Positions 16,035-23,981 of a stretch of 64,000 nucleotides of DNA are shown here, in pieces. The stretch spans positions 140,150 to 204,149 of the IMG/VR virus record IMGVR_UViG_3300041402_000314; one strand, 5' to 3'. The notes under the pieces were generated by a model. That model saw only the letters and a list, made by a program, of their open reading frames with translations. It ran no database searches and was not told the DNA's origin. Origin of the DNA: a virus. Position 1 is the stretch's first letter; each line of letters opens with the position of its first letter. Both the position numbers and the translations under genes were made by a program.

Positions 16035-16632
16035 GTTCTACTTTTTCACAATCATCGACCACTATTAAAGACACCTCATCATCTACAATATATCTATTCT
16101 TGTCTTCGAACCCCCATCCATACTCTATATCTTCTATGCCAATTATTCTATATGCTCTGCCTATTTTATCTTTATACCAAAAATTATCATTCGAACAATC
16201 TGTTATTTTTACCCAGAAAGGAAATTCAGGTTCCATATTCTCCAAAACCCTATCAGCATATTCCTTCATTGATTCCTCTACGGCTGGACAGAGACGTGTC
16301 CATCCATTTTTACCATGAATAACATCTGACCCTAACTCTTTATTATTTCCATCAACAAAGCATATGTCATCAACGCAATATTTGACAGTAAAATATTTAT
16401 TACCATCTTTCTCCCACATTTCTTCTGCATCTTCTGGCCTTATCTTTTCATCTTCGACATAAGGCAACCACTCGGTATTCATTATGGGATGTATAGATAC
16501 CCTAAACGTCTTTTCATTAGTCCCATAATTAAACCAATAAAGGTCATCTTCGAATATAGTAACATATCCACCACAATCATCATTCACTGGAATAGCTTTC
16601 CCTGTTGGTATCAGGGCATCTTTAATATTCAT
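16027..16632 (-). CDS. Phage paralogous family A protein (copy 2)
   Basis: 201 aa. MNIKDALIPTGKAI, WLPYVEDEKIRPEDAEEMWE, NKYFTVKY and VIHGKNGWTRLCP match the family core, followed by a copy-specific C-terminal extension (FPFWVKITDCSNDNFWY). GGAGG precedes ATG 16632, which overlaps the stop of copy 3 by 4 bp, so tandem duplication is likely. Function unknown. Confidence 0.8.
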   Translation of the reverse strand: MNIKDALIPTGKAIPVNDDCGGYVTIFEDDLYWFNYGTNEKTFRVSIHPIMNTEWLPYVEDEKIRPEDAEEMWEKDGNKYFTVKYCVDDICFVDGNNKELGSDVIHGKNGWTRLCPAVEESMKEYADRVLENMEPEFPFWVKITDCSNDNFWYKDKIGRAYRIIGIEDIEYGWGFEDKNRYIVDDEVSLIVVDDCEKVERG

Positions 16633-17183
16633 TTCTTCTCCTCCGCTGGTATTATGAGTATCATTTTCATAGGTGGTTTCATGGTTAATTCAGTATGTTG
16701 AAAGTAAGTCATATCACTTTTTGAATTGACTAAATCAGGATAGAAATAGACTTCATTATGGATTTCTTTTCTTTTCCATTTTACCCCTTCAATCTCTATC
16801 CTCTCCACATTCTCATCTTTTACTTTGGGATATTCACGAATCCAACCGTCTTTGCTATGAATAGCCCTTGCTATACCCGTAACGCTCTGACCACTCTCGT
16901 TAACGAACTCTAATGAAGCACCAGAAATCCGAATAGTAAAATATTTATAAGCACCTCTCTTCCATAATTCAAATGCATTCTCAGGAACTATCTCTTCGAC
17001 TTCATGGTATGGTTCCCAATCACCTTCTAAGATATCTAAGTGTCCGACTTCTCTATCACAAGCTCCTGATCTTACATCCACCCACCAAAGAGTATCATCA
17101 AACCATTTAACATATTCAACTTTTTCACCATCCAATACCAATACTACTTTCCCTGTTGGTTCTAAAGCATCTTTAATATCCAT
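16629..17183 (-). CDS. Phage paralogous family A protein (copy 3)
   Basis: 184 aa. MDIKDALEPTGKVV, WEPYHEVEEIVPENAFELWK, YKYFTIRI and AIHSKDGWIREYP align with copies 1, 2 and 4. C-terminal part (MKPPMKMILIIPAEEKK) resembles the end of copy 1 (MKVILKIPKEQ). Overlaps neighbours at both ends. Confidence 0.8.
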   Translation of the reverse strand: MDIKDALEPTGKVVLVLDGEKVEYVKWFDDTLWWVDVRSGACDREVGHLDILEGDWEPYHEVEEIVPENAFELWKRGAYKYFTIRISGASLEFVNESGQSVTGIARAIHSKDGWIREYPKVKDENVERIEIEGVKWKRKEIHNEVYFYPDLVNSKSDMTYFQHTELTMKPPMKMILIIPAEEKK

Positions 17184-17524
17184 TATTTCCCTCTCACTCT
17201 TTTCATTTTCTTAAATTTAAAGAATCCATACATTTCAGGATTTCTATATACAACCAATCTAGCATATAAGGCTATCAGATCATTAGATAGCTTGAACTCA
17301 CTACCTTGAGTCTCTATAGTCGTATACCATCTTATTCTTTGAGCAACCGCCCAATGACTATAGTGTTTCCTGCCTGTTTTAAATGCTTCTAAGGAAAACT
17401 TTTCAAATGATTTATAGATATCAGGATTCTTCTTATGATATCCCATAAAGGTTTTCATAAGCCCTTTATCTGCACCACCAAACAATTCCTGTTTTAATGT
17501 CAATCTCTCATTGGAGACTTTCAT
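17183..17524 (-). CDS. Hypothetical protein, paralogue of the 10364-10729 gene
   Basis: Start at 17524 (MKVSNERL) by GGAG 7 nt upstream. ELFGGADKGLMKTFMGYHKK, GRKHYSHWAVAQRIRWY and NDLIALYARLVVYRNPEM mirror the 121-aa protein at 10364. Duplication within the early region. The family is frequent in phages; role unknown. Confidence 0.75.
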   Translation of the reverse strand: MKVSNERLTLKQELFGGADKGLMKTFMGYHKKNPDIYKSFEKFSLEAFKTGRKHYSHWAVAQRIRWYTTIETQGSEFKLSNDLIALYARLVVYRNPEMYGFFKFKKMKRVRGK

Positions 17525-17910
17525 TTCTTCTCCAGAAGTTTTTGTGCGCCCATCCATATCTCTCTAGCCCAAAAACTCTTTTCTTTGGGGTCATGGGTAC
17601 GTACCCATTTCGCATAAGGAGATTTTCTATTTTCACAAGGCATTTCCACACATTCTATTTTAGGATAAGACCATAGCTCATAAAGAGAACAATAAGCTTT
17701 ACAATTCTTTTCATCCCCATCTACCATCGCCTTAGATTTTCTCCTTGTGAATTCACAGCAAGAGCAACTACAATTCATATAGTCATACTTTCTCCATTCA
17801 GGCCAACTACTTTTTTGAGCCACTGGATTTTCCTCTAACCATTTCCATAGCTCAATAGTTATTTCAATTGATTTCTTTTTCGTCAGTCTATATTTTATAA
17901 ATTCTTCCAT
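17521..17910 (-). CDS. Cys-rich hypothetical protein (129 aa)
   Basis: CSCSCCEFTRRKS with further Cys (NCKAYC, ECVEMPCENR) gives nine Cys, a probable zinc- or iron-binding module. GGAG precedes ATG 17910, which overlaps the upstream stop by 1 bp. No family recognised. Confidence 0.7.
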   Translation of the reverse strand: MEEFIKYRLTKKKSIEITIELWKWLEENPVAQKSSWPEWRKYDYMNCSCSCCEFTRRKSKAMVDGDEKNCKAYCSLYELWSYPKIECVEMPCENRKSPYAKWVRTHDPKEKSFWAREIWMGAQKLLEKK

Positions 17911-18134
17911 TAGTCTACTCCTTCAAAACATCCATAATCTTCCATAGCTTCTCTTAAAAGAAGATGTACCATAGGGTCAAAACTTTTATGAAGCATACCA
18001 TAATATTTTATTATCTGTTTTGCGTCCACATCGCCTTCTTCTGCCTTTAGACCAATCTTCTTACCATGTTCTATTAATATCGGAAGCGTTGATGCATCAA
18101 ACATATCCCTGTCTATTTGCCAACTTGTATTCAT
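17910..18134 (-). CDS. Small hypothetical protein (74 aa)
   Basis: ATG at 18134 with GGGAG upstream inside the preceding 50-aa gene. Helical, acidic, ending YGCFEGVD. No family recognised. Confidence 0.7.
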   Translation of the reverse strand: MNTSWQIDRDMFDASTLPILIEHGKKIGLKAEEGDVDAKQIIKYYGMLHKSFDPMVHLLLREAMEDYGCFEGVD

Positions 18135-18287
18135 TTAGTCTCCCTTCAAAGCTTTCATAATTACTTCATATTCTGCTCTGGTTATACGACAACCAGAACA
18201 CTTAATTGAATTACCCGAAGTCATTTTCTGTCTAAGGCTTTCTATTACATCTTCCTTAGTCAGTTCCTTATCTATTATATCACTCAT
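18135..18287 (-). CDS. Small CxxC protein (50 aa)
   Basis: A frame from ATG 18287 (MSDIIDKELTKEDV...) to TAA 18135; an adjacent ATG at 18290 is an alternative start. KCSGCRITRAEYEVI gives one CxxC. GAGG sits 5 nt upstream of the second ATG. First gene behind promoter P7, whose predicted start point lies within a few bases of the ATG. Confidence 0.6.
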   Translation of the reverse strand: MSDIIDKELTKEDVIESLRQKMTSGNSIKCSGCRITRAEYEVIMKALKGD

Positions 18288-18298
18288 CATAACCTCAT

Positions 18299-18327
18299 AT
18301 TATATCATTAAAAGAATTCTTTGTCAA
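18299..18327 (-). promoter_or_regulatory. Consensus sigma70 promoter P7
   Basis: TTGACA (18327-18322), 17-bp spacer, TATAAT (18304-18299) on the minus strand, overlapping the 3' end of the NADAR gene. Confidence 0.75.
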
Positions 18328-18787
18328 TAACTGTTTCACCGTCTCTGATTCCCATCAAGAGTTTACCTAATAGATTCTTACCCTCAGTAAGGAGACAATT
18401 AATACACACACAATCGCCCCAGATATTATCATGCCAGTTATTCCATTCTACTATCTCACCTTCGGTCTCATCCAGACGTTTACGCCATTCAGTACCTTCA
18501 GCGAATTTATGTCTGAGAGCCATCATCATAACACCTACTTTGATGTTCTCCCAATCATCTCTTATAATCAATTTACGTCCAGCTCTTTTAGATTTAGCTG
18601 CTGACATCTCACCAACGACTGATCTTAGATAACGGTCTTTTGTTTTCATGGACTGATAGAATGCTTCGGGAGTTTTGGATACAATACCATCATAATCCAT
18701 TGGTGTTTCAAATGGTTCAAAGTTACTAAACCAATTATATACGTAGCCATTTCTATAGGATATATTACTTGGAACTTTTCTTCTCAT
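18308..18787 (-). CDS. NADAR (YbiA/COG3236) domain protein
   Basis: 159 aa, single NADAR domain: YNWFSNFEPFETPMDYDG (family SNF-P-F), TPEAFYQSMKTKD, WENIKVGVMMMALRHKF, ETEGEIVEWNNWHDNIWGD and GKNLLGKLLMGIRD. NADAR enzymes are ADP-ribose/NAD-linked N-glycosidases; members hydrolyse riboflavin intermediates or reverse guanine ADP-ribosylation. In a phage it could undo DarT-type host defence (inference). The start at 18787 abuts the upstream gene's stop. Confidence 0.88.
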   Translation of the reverse strand: MRRKVPSNISYRNGYVYNWFSNFEPFETPMDYDGIVSKTPEAFYQSMKTKDRYLRSVVGEMSAAKSKRAGRKLIIRDDWENIKVGVMMMALRHKFAEGTEWRKRLDETEGEIVEWNNWHDNIWGDCVCINCLLTEGKNLLGKLLMGIRDGETVIDKEFF

Positions 18788-18970
18788 TCAGTCTTCTCCC
18801 ATTAACCAGCTTTTACATCTTTCCTCATCATGAATTATGACATTAAAGAAATGGTCACGATCTCTCTTATATCTCTTTTCACATTCTTCAGAACAGGCAA
18901 AGTCACCATCAACACCTAAAAGAATAGCTCCGTATTCTGGTACATCTCCTTTACATACCCAACATTTCAT
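18788..18970 (-). CDS. Small zinc-finger protein (60 aa)
   Basis: MKCWVCKGDVPEYGA with a later FACSEECEKRY gives a Cx2C...Cx3C treble-clef-like finger. GAGGAG precedes ATG 18970. Probably nucleic-acid or protein binding; target unknown. Confidence 0.7.
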   Translation of the reverse strand: MKCWVCKGDVPEYGAILLGVDGDFACSEECEKRYKRDRDHFFNVIIHDEERCKSWLMGED

Positions 18971-18972
18971 TA

Positions 18973-19395
18973 TTACTCCTCGATCACATGTCTTTCAGTA
19001 AACAGCTCCATTGCCTTGTCCTGATCTTCCTGATAGAATATGATGGAGTCAGTAATCAAAAATAGATTACAAAGGAATTGGCCTAGTCTTATTTGAGGAT
19101 GTTTAACAACATACTTAGTGAAATAAAGCTGGATAGCATCGGTATATTGTGTTTCATTGACTTTTGGATTCTCCATCATTATTCTCCATTCACAATCAGC
19201 ATAGTGATTTTCGACTATACCATTAATTTCTGGTGCAGACCTTTTACAATCGGCACATCGCTGATATGGATTACCGCCACCAATTGGCTCGGAAGGATAA
19301 TCAAAATTTAACTTTTTATCTTCAAACTTTTTGAATCTAACCTCGGCCTGATAATCATCAGGATTAAAATGTCGGCTTTCCATATCACCACTCAT
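18973..19395 (-). CDS. Hypothetical protein with CxxC (140 aa)
   Basis: Start at 19395 (MSGDMESRHF) set by GGAGG 8 nt upstream. RCADCKRSAPEINGIVENHYADCEW gives Cys/His ligands; the C-terminal third is helical (IRLGQFLCNLFLITDSIIF) and could be a small docking domain. First gene behind P8. Confidence 0.7.
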   Translation of the reverse strand: MSGDMESRHFNPDDYQAEVRFKKFEDKKLNFDYPSEPIGGGNPYQRCADCKRSAPEINGIVENHYADCEWRIMMENPKVNETQYTDAIQLYFTKYVVKHPQIRLGQFLCNLFLITDSIIFYQEDQDKAMELFTERHVIEE

Positions 19396-19422
19396 AATAC
19401 ATTCCTCCATTATTTAAACCCT

Positions 19423-19451
19423 ATTATAACAGAATGGAACTCTTCTGTCAA
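19423..19451 (-). promoter_or_regulatory. Consensus sigma70 promoter P8
   Basis: TTGACA (19451-19446), 17-bp spacer, TATAAT (19428-19423) on the minus strand. Divergent from the late promoter at 19467; 15 bp between the elements. Confidence 0.85.
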
Positions 19452-19466
19452 GAAAAATCCTGAAAG

Positions 19467-19474
19467 TATAAATA
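19467..19474 (+). promoter_or_regulatory. T4-late-type promoter for tail sheath
   Basis: TATAAATA followed by ATTAA, about 40 bp upstream of the sheath ATG, with AAGGAGA as SD. Confidence 0.75.
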
Positions 19475-19514
19475 ATTAAAACATTAAGAACTATTATTTT
19501 AAGGAGATAGATTT

Positions 19515-21155
19515 ATGCCACAATTACTTTCACCCGATGTAAACATAGTCGAAAGAGATTTAAGTGCTTTTGTTGCGTCTGTAGCTACCAGTATAGCAGT
19601 ATATGTAGGTAGGGCTACTAAAGGACCAGTATGGGAAAAGACACAGGTTTCCAATGAAAGACAGTTTGCAGAACTATTCGGTGAGCCGACATCAACTGAT
19701 TATGAGGATTTTTTTACCGCTGCTGGATTCCTTCAGTATGGTAACACCTTGTATTACACAAGAGTCGTTGATACCGCAACTGCTAAAAACTCACAATTAA
19801 ACGTAAGCACTGGTGCTGCTCCTTCTGCTGGAGATGGTGATTATGTTGCTGATTGGGAAGAATATACGCCCTCATTCGGTGCTGAGAAAATGCAAGTGTA
19901 CGCTAAGTATCCGGGAGCTTACGGTGACACTGATTTCAAAGTAGCAATGATCAGTAATACAGATTGGGCTACTATAGGTACATCACCTACTCTCTCTGGT
20001 TATGAGTCTGTCATCGATCAAGGTCCAGAGCTTGCTACAGAATTCCTTGTTATCGTATCTGCTCTACAGTCAGATGGAGAATATGAAATCCTCGAAACTT
20101 ACCTTGTTTCTGATACCGAAGGAACTAAGGACTTCGAAGGCAATAACATGTATGTCGATGAGGTCATTAATAAAGGCTCAAACTACATACTAGTATTCAA
20201 TAATACTGGCGTGTCCGCTGAACTACAGTCGTTTGCTGAGACTGCTCCTGCTAATGGTGCGGACGGTGATATAAATGAAGCCGATATCGTACTAGGATAT
20301 GATCTTTATGATAACCCTGAAGAAATCGAAATCAACTATGTGATAGGTGGTAGTCATACTACTGTTGCAACTGCAAATGCTATTCTTGCGCTATGTGTTG
20401 CAAGAGCAGACTGTTTTGCGATTCTCGATGTTCCTAAATCTGATGTTGTAGGTATTGCTAGTATTTCAACCGCTGTAAGTAATGTAGTAGACTATAGAAA
20501 GACGGAACTTAATGCTAATACTTCTTACGGTGCGCTATATGCTAACTGGCTTTATATCTATGATAAATATAACGATACAAACAGATGGGTTCCGAGTGGT
20601 GGTCATGTAGCTGGTATCTATGCCCATACTGCTAATGTAGAGGATGCATGGTTCGCTCCTGCTGGACTTAATAGAGGTATTTTGAGTAACGTTATTAAGC
20701 TGGCTATGAATCCGGGTAAATCTTATAGAGATACGCTATATAAGAATCAAATCAATCCATTGGTTAGTTTCCCCGGTCAAGGAATTAGTGTTTGGGGTCA
20801 AAAGACTCTCCAGACTAAACCTTCTGCATTCGATAGAGTTAATGTTAGATTACTCTTTCTATACATGGAAAAAGCTATTGGTAGAAGTGCAAAATATGTT
20901 GTTTTCGAACAAAATGATCAGCTTACTAGAAGTATCTTTAAGAACCAGATTGAACCATTCCTTGATGATATCAAAGGCAGAAGAGGTATATATGACTTCT
21001 TAGTATTGGTAGATGAATCCGTTAATACGCCCGAAAGAGTGGACAGAAATGAGTTTCATTGTGAAATTTTCGTAAAACCAGTTAAGAGTGCAGAATTTAT
21101 CGTACTTCGTTTCACTGCGACAAAAACTGGTGTAGACTTTAGTGAGTTAACTTAA
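19515..21155 (+). CDS. gp18: Tail sheath protein (T4 gp18-like)
   Basis: 546 aa. The N-terminal part (LLSPDVNIVERDL, AVYVGRATKGPVWE, NERQFAELFGEPT, FLQYGNTLYYTRVVD) follows T4 gp18 closely, and the C-terminal part has the sheath signature DAWFAPAGLNRGIL (about residues 378-391) and ISVWGQKTL. A variable surface insertion lies between. It forms the contractile sheath around the tail tube. A homing endonuclease gene follows immediately; a 32-nt copy of the signature segment recurs at 44616-44647. Confidence 0.97.
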   Translation: MPQLLSPDVNIVERDLSAFVASVATSIAVYVGRATKGPVWEKTQVSNERQFAELFGEPTSTDYEDFFTAAGFLQYGNTLYYTRVVDTATAKNSQLNVSTGAAPSAGDGDYVADWEEYTPSFGAEKMQVYAKYPGAYGDTDFKVAMISNTDWATIGTSPTLSGYESVIDQGPELATEFLVIVSALQSDGEYEILETYLVSDTEGTKDFEGNNMYVDEVINKGSNYILVFNNTGVSAELQSFAETAPANGADGDINEADIVLGYDLYDNPEEIEINYVIGGSHTTVATANAILALCVARADCFAILDVPKSDVVGIASISTAVSNVVDYRKTELNANTSYGALYANWLYIYDKYNDTNRWVPSGGHVAGIYAHTANVEDAWFAPAGLNRGILSNVIKLAMNPGKSYRDTLYKNQINPLVSFPGQGISVWGQKTLQTKPSAFDRVNVRLLFLYMEKAIGRSAKYVVFEQNDQLTRSIFKNQIEPFLDDIKGRRGIYDFLVLVDESVNTPERVDRNEFHCEIFVKPVKSAEFIVLRFTATKTGVDFSELT

Positions 21156-21157
21156 GA

Positions 21158-21165
21158 TATAAATA
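21158..21165 (+). promoter_or_regulatory. T4-late-type promoter upstream of homing endonuclease
   Basis: TATAAATA plus TTTAA, directly after the sheath stop. Transcripts from here carry the whole RBS-pairing hairpin at 21203-21256. Confidence 0.65.
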
Positions 21166-21202
21166 TTTAAGGAAGGACAGTGGGTAGCTCCCATTGATGA
21201 TG

Positions 21203-21256
21203 TGTTTACTCCATATCATCTTACTTCCATACATAACTTAAATAATGGAGTAAACA
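21203..21256 (+). promoter_or_regulatory. RNA hairpin covering the homing-endonuclease ribosome site
   Basis: TGTTTACTCCAT (21203-21214) is an exact 12-nt inverted copy of ATGGAGTAAACA (21245-21256), which contains the GGAG for ATG 21259. The stem would block translation. A competing 6-bp stem, GATGAT (21196-21201) with ATCATC (21215-21220), would free it. Confidence 0.6.
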
Positions 21257-21258
21257 TT

Positions 21259-22239
21259 ATGAAAGAAAAAATAATTTGTCATATTTGCTATAAAGAATTT
21301 AATTCTATTCTTAGTTTATCGAGACACATCAAACCCGCTCACAGTATATCAAGTAAAGATTATTTTGATAAATTTATCAAAAAAGAGAAAAGTGGTTTAT
21401 GCTCAGTATGTTCAAATCCTACTCGTTTTGTTAATTTCGGTATAGGATACAAAAAATATTGTTCAAATAGCTGTCATAACAGAGATAAGAAAGCTCTGAC
21501 AGATATAAGAGATGCACTTATCTATGAAGAAAAAATAAAAACCGAAACGATAGTTTTTGACTGTGAGATTTGCGGATATAAAATTTTTAATAACTATCAT
21601 GGTATTGGTTCTCATCTAAAACATAAACATAACTTATCTATACAAGAATATTATGATAAATATTATTTAGAAAATATATTAGATAAGAAATGTAACATTT
21701 GTGACCGAGAAACATCATTTCGCTCTTTAGAAGTTGGGTATACTAAATATTGCTCTATTTCTTGTAGTAACAAGGAAGAGGTTAACATATTAGCAAGAAA
21801 GAAAGGTATAAATAAGAAAGAAGTAAAGGAGAGACAGTCTCGTAATTTATCACAGAGAATTTTAAATGGGACTTTTAATCCATTCGCTAAAAAATTTAAA
21901 ACTGGATATTTTTATTCTGAGAAAAATCAGAAAGATTTGTATTACCGTTCATCATATGAATTAAAAGCATATCAAATGTTGGAACAGATGTCTTTAGTTA
22001 ACATATATGAAACTGAACCATTTAGAATACCTTATAAGGATATGAAAGGTGTAACTAGAAATTATATACCTGATATTTTGATTATCTATGAAGATGGTAT
22101 GAGAGAATTGGTAGAAGTGAAACCAGAAAATTTATTAAAGGATGAAACCATTCAAATAAAAACAGAATCTGCCAAACAGTATTGTAAAGCCAATAACATG
22201 TCCTTTAATATATGGACTGAAAAATTCCTAGAACTATAA
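21259..22239 (+). CDS. Free-standing homing endonuclease, zinc fingers plus PD-(D/E)XK nuclease
   Basis: Start at 21259 (MKEKIICHICYKEF), GGAG 8 nt upstream. Residues 1-190 hold repeated C2H2- and CxxC-type zinc modules (CHICYKEF-H-H, CSVC...YCSNSC, CEIC-H-H, CNIC...YCSISC). The C-terminal domain has YRSSYELKAYQML, YIPDILIIYEDGMRELVEVKP, where Asp and E-x-K fit a PD-(D/E)XK site. Such genes spread by cutting homologous phage genomes near their own site. It lies between sheath and tube genes, which are otherwise adjacent in T4-like phages. Confidence 0.8.
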   Translation: MKEKIICHICYKEFNSILSLSRHIKPAHSISSKDYFDKFIKKEKSGLCSVCSNPTRFVNFGIGYKKYCSNSCHNRDKKALTDIRDALIYEEKIKTETIVFDCEICGYKIFNNYHGIGSHLKHKHNLSIQEYYDKYYLENILDKKCNICDRETSFRSLEVGYTKYCSISCSNKEEVNILARKKGINKKEVKERQSRNLSQRILNGTFNPFAKKFKTGYFYSEKNQKDLYYRSSYELKAYQMLEQMSLVNIYETEPFRIPYKDMKGVTRNYIPDILIIYEDGMRELVEVKPENLLKDETIQIKTESAKQYCKANNMSFNIWTEKFLEL

Positions 22240-22242
22240 ATA
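22235..22242 (+). promoter_or_regulatory. T4-late-type promoter
   Basis: TATAAATA followed by ATTAAAAAGGAT, overlapping the stop of the homing endonuclease and only 16 bp from the next ATG (22258). Confidence 0.65.
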
Positions 22243-22257
22243 ATTAAAAAGGATAAT

Positions 22258-22512
22258 ATGAGTACCATAGATAAGATAGATAGTCTATTAGAAGCGAAGA
22301 AACCTCTAAAAGGAAAAGTGGTGGACTTAGCTAAAAAATTCAAGAAAGGTGATATTGTCAAAAGGAAAGATGGTAAGCCCTTTCTTGATACAGGAAGCCA
22401 TGAATTAAATCCAGCATATCGACTAAAAGTACGTGATGTTGAAGAAGGTAAAATATGGATTGAATATTCAATCGGGTGGATTAACCCAGAAAAATTAATA
22501 AAAACCAAATAG
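22258..22512 (+). CDS. Small late protein (84 aa)
   Basis: ATG 22258 with AAGGAT. Helical start (STIDKIDSLLEAKK), then a beta-barrel-like segment (KKGDIVKRKDGKPFLDTG) and IWIEYSIGWINPEKL. Looks like a small SH3/KOW-type domain. Lies between the sheath and tube genes and behind a late promoter, so a virion or assembly role is likely. Confidence 0.65.
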   Translation: MSTIDKIDSLLEAKKPLKGKVVDLAKKFKKGDIVKRKDGKPFLDTGSHELNPAYRLKVRDVEEGKIWIEYSIGWINPEKLIKTK

Positions 22513-22554
22513 AGTTAACATAAAAATATATAGATAAATAAGGAGAAATAAAAC

Positions 22555-23064
22555 ATGCCTTTCAATGTTTCAGAATTTAGAGCAAAAGTAAGGGATTTTG
22601 CTAGACAATACCTATTCGAGATGGAGATTCTTTTTCCACAACCAGTAGGTAAAGGCGAAATCGCTAACTGGACGGTAGAAGCGTCCGCAATACCCGGAAG
22701 AATCATCGAGCCAATTGATGTTCCTTTCATGGGACAGCAATATAAAATAGCTGGAATGGTGTCATATGACCCTTGGAATATAACCTTTAGAATGGATGAT
22801 GGCTATGAAGTATATAAGCTTTTCAGAGCATGGTCTGAGTTAGTTCATGGTACTGAGTCTAATATCGCTGCGTTCCCTGCACAATACAAGTCTAACCCGA
22901 TTGTATACCAATTGGATTCTGCTGGAAATAGACTGAATGCAATCACTCTTAACGGTGCGTGGCCTTCAACTGTTAGTGAAATCGCCATTACTCAAGGTGA
23001 TTCTGCTGTACAGACATTTGATGTAACATTCGATTATGACTTCAGTAAATTTGAAGTCCTTTAA
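22555..23064 (+). CDS. gp19: Tail tube protein (T4 gp19-like)
   Basis: 169 aa (T4 gp19: 163). RQYLFEMEILFP, ASAIPGRIIEPIDVPFMGQ, YDPWNITFRMDDGYEVYKLF and FDVTFDYDFSKFEVL follow the gp19/T4-type tube fold. Polymerises as hexamer rings inside the sheath. AAGGAG SD; GATAAATA at 22533-22540 may be a weak late promoter. Confidence 0.95.
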   Translation: MPFNVSEFRAKVRDFARQYLFEMEILFPQPVGKGEIANWTVEASAIPGRIIEPIDVPFMGQQYKIAGMVSYDPWNITFRMDDGYEVYKLFRAWSELVHGTESNIAAFPAQYKSNPIVYQLDSAGNRLNAITLNGAWPSTVSEIAITQGDSAVQTFDVTFDYDFSKFEVL

Positions 23065-23080
23065 TATCAACTAATAATTA

Positions 23081-23112
23081 CCTGTGAGGGTAGGCAATCT
23101 TACCCTCACAGG
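23081..23112 (+). terminator. Strong hairpin after tail tube gene
   Basis: Perfect 12-bp stem CCTGTGAGGGTA / TACCCTCACAGG with an 8-nt loop. No U-run follows (AATATTCTCTTCCCCCC), so it may stabilise the 3' end of the abundant tube mRNA or act as a processing site rather than a classical terminator. Confidence 0.6.
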
Positions 23113-23178
23113 AATATTCTCTTCCCCCCATTACTTCCAGCTACACCCTCTGACGTAAATCTCTGCGTCCACTACCTA

Positions 23179-23204
23179 TATAAATAATTGAAAAACTATA
23201 AATA
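23179..23204 (+). promoter_or_regulatory. Tandem T4-late-type promoters
   Basis: Two boxes, TATAAATAATTGA (23179) and TATAAATACTTAA (23197), 18 bp apart, just upstream of ATG 23226. The segment 23113-23178 shows no gene. Confidence 0.75.
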
Positions 23205-23225
23205 CTTAAAATGGGAGAACTGTAA

Positions 23226-23981
23226 ATGAGTAAACTTGATGATGTGTTAAATCATATGGAGGAAACCACCTATTCTTTTAATGTACCGCTACTTAGTAAC
23301 AAGAAAGAAAAGGTAGAGTTTAGACCTCTTAAAACTAAAGATCAGAAATTATTGGCGGTAGAAGGTGCTGATGGAACGAGTAAATTTGATAATTTCACAA
23401 TAATGCTCAAACTTCTCGATAGCTGTCTCCGTAAAAACAAAACATCTCTAGGTAGTATGCTACTGGAAGATTTTTATTGGTTGATTATAAATCTAAGAAT
23501 AAAGTCTTTGGGTAACACACTGGAATTATATGGTACTTGCGAACAATGTAATACTAATAAAATTCCTTTCGTATTAGATTTGGAAAAGGATATGGAGATA
23601 ACTTATTTAGACGGTATCAAGAATAACGAATTAAAAATATCCGATAAATTAACTTTATTCCTTAAGCACATATGCCTTGAAGACATGTTAGAAATTCTTA
23701 AAAGAGAAGAAGATACTGATGGCGGTGGTATGGAATTATCACTGGCTTACATGATTGATTATATAGAATTTAATGAAGAGATAATCGATGTAGATAATAC
23801 CGATAGTAGAATAGCATTGATGGATGAATTATCTGCTGATCAATTAAAGTATTTTAAAACATTCCTCGAAGAAAATGCTTTTGGTATGAAAGTAAAAAAG
23901 AGTTTCAAATGTACTAATGAAAAATGTGGAGAGGAAACTAAAGTAGAATTAGAAGGTTTTGATATAATTGATTTTTTTTAA
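23226..23981 (+). CDS. Tail assembly chaperone / baseplate hub protein (T4 gp26-like, 'G' role)
   Basis: 251 aa, between tube and tape measure genes, where tailed phages place the tail assembly chaperone. It has two Cys pairs (CEQCNTN; CTNEKCGEE) that could bind zinc. The end is IIDFF-stop on a run of eight T, the last sense codons being TTT TTT followed by TAA. A -1 slip there fuses it to a 60-codon frame (see 23972). Resembles T4 gp26-type hub assembly proteins in size and position. GGGAG precedes the ATG. Confidence 0.7.
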   Translation: MSKLDDVLNHMEETTYSFNVPLLSNKKEKVEFRPLKTKDQKLLAVEGADGTSKFDNFTIMLKLLDSCLRKNKTSLGSMLLEDFYWLIINLRIKSLGNTLELYGTCEQCNTNKIPFVLDLEKDMEITYLDGIKNNELKISDKLTLFLKHICLEDMLEILKREEDTDGGGMELSLAYMIDYIEFNEEIIDVDNTDSRIALMDELSADQLKYFKTFLEENAFGMKVKKSFKCTNEKCGEETKVELEGFDIIDFF

